This document shows, in pieces, positions 62,197-64,000 of a DNA stretch of 64,000 bases (its first letter is position 1; each line of letters opens with the position of its first letter). This stretch comes from Thalassovita mediterranea. GTDB taxonomy: Bacteria; Pseudomonadota; Alphaproteobacteria; Rhodobacterales; Rhodobacteraceae. The DNA is taken from the NCBI RefSeq assembly GCF_001458435.1, contig NZ_CYSF01000006.1, positions 310,001-374,000 on the forward strand, in the 5' to 3' direction. A program made the translations under genes and the position numbers. A model generated the notes under the pieces. The model made no database searches and had not been told where the DNA came from. It worked only from the letters and a program-made list of their open reading frames with translations.

Positions 62197-62224
62197 TCAA
62201 TTAAGATCAATGATAATAATTGAT
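62197..62224. promoter_or_regulatory. Overlapping dyads in the phnW promoter region (LysR operator candidate)
   Basis: Two nested inverted repeats lie 40-70 bases upstream of phnW: TCAATTA-N13-TAATTGA (62197-62223) and ATCAAT-N7-ATTGAT (62206-62224). The A+T-rich dyad with conserved T and A ends fits a LysR-type binding region. The LysR gene ends 65 bases upstream. Confidence 0.6.
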
Positions 62225-62288
62225 AGTTTTTAGCTATAGATTGTATCCTGTCGCGAATTCGTCACCGATCCGTTGTCCAAATGTCAGA

Positions 62289-63164
62289 TCAACTGGACGC
62301 CTGCCGCGCCATTTCCAAGAAAGCCTGCACGGTGGACACCATACGCCGTTCGGGCAAATGCGCTACAAACTGCGCCACAGGGATCACCGGATCAGAAATT
62401 GGCACTGCGCTGATACCCGTTTCTTGCGTCACCTCGCAATCCAGGCCGATGCCCAGACCGATGCCGCCGCGCACCAGTTCCACAATAGATCCCCAAGACC
62501 CCACTGCGAGACTGGTGGTCATTTGCAACTGCAACAGGGACGCCTGTGCATCGAACATCCGGCGGGTGCTTGAACTGGCTTCGCGCTGGATCAACGGCTG
62601 ACCAACCAGATCGCGTAGCGCGACGCTATCGCGACCAGCAAATTCATGATCCTGCGGGACCGCCACAATCACCCGCATATCGCAAATTTTGGCCCCTGCC
62701 AGATGGGCAGGCAATTCCCGAGCGGTGACACAAATCGCATCCAAATCGCCATTTTCCAGCGCGACGATCAAATCGTGTGACGCCATAGCGCGGGCTTCGA
62801 CCTGAACAGCCGGATACCGGTGCATGAACCGCGTCAAAATAGGCATGGCCACCTGATAGGTCGAATAGCCGACCCGCAGCTGGCCTGTCTCCAATGACTT
62901 TTTACTGTTCAGGGTGCGTTCCAGTTCATCCACCAGCACGAGGATGGATCGAATCTTGGGCAAGATGGCAAGTAGGTCGGCGGTTGCTGACACCTCATGT
63001 CCGCGACGATCCAAAAGTTTGGTACGGAACCGGTTTTCAACAGCGGTGACATGGTTGGAAACCGAAGGCTGGGAAATGCCCAATCGTTTGGCAGCCCCTG
63101 AAAACGACCCACTTTCAGCAACTGCTTCGATCGCCCGCATTTGCGGCAGTGACAAACCCTTCAT
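62289..63164 (-). CDS. LysR-family regulator of the phosphonate operon
   Basis: A 291-residue LysR-type regulator. The helix-turn-helix is AIEAVAESGSFSGAAKRLGI then SQPSVSNHVTAVENRFRTKL, followed by a linker helix and a two-lobed inducer-binding domain (LRVGYSTYQVAMPILTRFM and ICDMRVIVAVPQDHEF). It lies immediately upstream of phnW in the same direction, with a dyad in between, so it probably activates phnW-phnX-PMH in response to 2-aminoethylphosphonate or a derived compound. The ligand is inferred. Confidence 0.88.
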   Translation of the reverse strand: MKGLSLPQMRAIEAVAESGSFSGAAKRLGISQPSVSNHVTAVENRFRTKLLDRRGHEVSATADLLAILPKIRSILVLVDELERTLNSKKSLETGQLRVGYSTYQVAMPILTRFMHRYPAVQVEARAMASHDLIVALENGDLDAICVTARELPAHLAGAKICDMRVIVAVPQDHEFAGRDSVALRDLVGQPLIQREASSSTRRMFDAQASLLQLQMTTSLAVGSWGSIVELVRGGIGLGIGLDCEVTQETGISAVPISDPVIPVAQFVAHLPERRMVSTVQAFLEMARQASS

Positions 63165-63243
63165 GTCTCGTCCCTATTGCTGTCCGCTGACATGCACCGA
63201 TGGCTTGATATTAGCCTATCAACCCCGTGTCACAACACGATAG

Positions 63244-63330
63244 TGGTACCCGCGGCCGGACTCGAACCGGCACGGCCTATACGGCCTAGAGATTTTAAGT
63301 CTCCTGTGTCTACCATTCCACCACGCGGGC
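63244..63330 (-). tRNA. tRNA-Leu (anticodon UAA)
   Basis: The minus strand folds as an 87-nt tRNA with CCA encoded. The acceptor stem is GCCCGCG / CGCGGGT. The anticodon stem-loop GGAGA-CTTAAAA-TCTCT places TAA at 63295-63297. A long variable arm (AGGCCGTATAGGCC region) marks class II, and the T loop GTTCGAGTC is normal. The anticodon reads UUA (and UUG) leucine codons. Confidence 0.97.
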
Positions 63331-63431
63331 AGCATTTTTGGGAACGCCCCAAAGAACGGTTTCGCGGCGACCATAACGAAAACATAGCAGGTGTAAAGAC
63401 GCCCTTTTGGAGCGTTATGCGTTGGAAACGT

Positions 63432-64000
63432 TCAAAGATCCGTGTCTTTATCGGGGGTGCCCTGCGGCAACAGCATGCTACGTTCCGGCAACCACGGGTT
63501 AAGCGCCAAGGCCTGACGCAACAACACCTGCCCCTCTGCCAGACGGTTCAACCCCATCAAGGTCAGCGCCTTACCAGCAAGAGCCGCGACATGGGTGGGT
63601 GAGCGTTCCAAGGCACGATCCAGATCTGCCAGCGCTGCTTCATAGTCCTGTGTTAGAAACAGAACAAAGGCGCGTTGATTATACCCCTCAGCATAGTCGG
63701 GACAGTAAGAGACAAGAGCATCGAAATCCGCTTTGGCCCCGATAAAATCATAGGATGCACGTTTGGACATCCCCCGATCCAAGATCGCCTGCGCGACCTC
63801 ATCCGGTGCCTTGGCCCAAAGCGCCCACATCTCATTGCTGATCAACTGACCCGATCGCGCGTCCGGTGCCACCCGTGCCTGATTAAGCAACGCCGCGATC
63901 TGATCACCGTGATCAGCCACAGGCGGGCAATCCGACGCATAAAGAGGACCGGATATGGTTGCAAAAAAGGCGACAGCGGAGAGGGACAAGGCGCGTTTCA
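63432..64000 (-). CDS. TPR-repeat exported protein, 5' end at the window edge
   Basis: About 190 residues visible. The minus strand begins TGAAACGCGCC at the window edge, so the true start is very probably an ATG whose first base is just outside (MKRALSLSAV...). A signal peptide ends near ISGPLYAS. At least two TPR units follow: AEGYNQRAFVLFLTQDYEAA and PTHVAALAGKALTLMGLNR. The N-terminal part (residues 35-70) is alpha-helical. A periplasmic scaffold role is likely, no partner is known. A tRNA gene lies downstream. Confidence 0.85.
   Translation of the reverse strand, partial: KRALSLSAVAFFATISGPLYASDCPPVADHGDQIAALLNQARVAPDARSGQLISNEMWALWAKAPDEVAQAILDRGMSKRASYDFIGAKADFDALVSYCPDYAEGYNQRAFVLFLTQDYEAALADLDRALERSPTHVAALAGKALTLMGLNRLAEGQVLLRQALALNPWLPERSMLLPQGTPDKDTDL

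Noticed and set aside
63244-63330. tRNA-Leu as integration site for a mobile island
   Set aside because: No integrase, direct repeat of the tRNA 3' end or composition break was seen near it within the window.

Overview
The window is about 60 % G+C and densely coded. It looks like a chromosomal stretch of an alphaproteobacterium of the Rhodobacteraceae (Roseobacter group). Signs of this are a FolE2-type GTP cyclohydrolase, a SAM-II riboswitch in front of metZ, small family proteins typical of the group (DUF1127, DUF3572, DUF2065, DUF983), many EamA transporters, and two long oligopeptide-type ABC operons. I see no prophage, insertion sequence, CRISPR array or rRNA operon. One tRNA gene, tRNA-Leu(UAA), lies near the right end.

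Layout. 1-8.3 kb: the end of a degenerate trypsin-like protein, a TetR regulator divergent from a short BCCT transporter with a palindromic operator between them, trkH, a DUF1127 protein, folE2, riboswitch-controlled metZ and a glutathione S-transferase. 8.3-13.6 kb: ftsY with a small unknown gene, an EamA transporter and yciB; then a lysoplasmalogenase and a divergent AlkB-like hydroxylase. 13.6-19.3 kb: a peptide-type ABC operon (binding protein, hairpin, two permeases, fused double ATPase). 19.4-23.5 kb: xseA, purD, an inverted repeat, and a TopAI(YjhX)/YjhQ toxin-antitoxin-like pair. 23.5-32.6 kb: an FG-GAP-like protein with a ferredoxin, a lipoprotein, the hflK-hflC-DUF2065-degP membrane quality-control cluster, gor, an acetyltransferase and rpiA. 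32.7-43.5 kb: GST-sdaA, a membrane protein, an EamA exporter, thiamine pyrophosphokinase, a 690-residue acidic protein of unknown function, an H-NOX-like protein coupled to a diguanylate cyclase, a HAD phosphatase, a MarR regulator and a DUF3572 protein. 43.5-51.9 kb: an EF-hand / ECF sigma / membrane-anchor cluster, DUF983, Nudix hydrolase, EamA transporter, aldo-keto reductase, metG and a PhnA-like protein. 52-63.2 kb: a second five-gene ABC operon, followed on the same strand by a phosphonate group (LysR regulator, phnW, phnX, phosphonate-monoester-hydrolase-like sulfatase). The window closes with tRNA-Leu and a TPR protein that runs off the end.

How genes work together. PhnW and PhnX convert 2-aminoethylphosphonate to acetaldehyde and phosphate. 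The sulfatase-fold enzyme resembles phosphonate monoester hydrolases and may release the phosphonate from an ester first. The neighbouring ABC system is a candidate importer, although a terminator-like hairpin separates it from the enzymes. The H-NOX-like protein overlaps the start of a diguanylate cyclase whose N-terminus looks like an H-NOX-associated domain, so the two probably form one signalling unit. The sensor, however, lacks the expected haem ligand. HflK, HflC and DegP form a membrane and periplasmic protein quality-control group. Gene starts were chosen from Shine-Dalgarno sites, coupling to neighbours and known family N-termini. All functions come from reading motifs; no database search was run.
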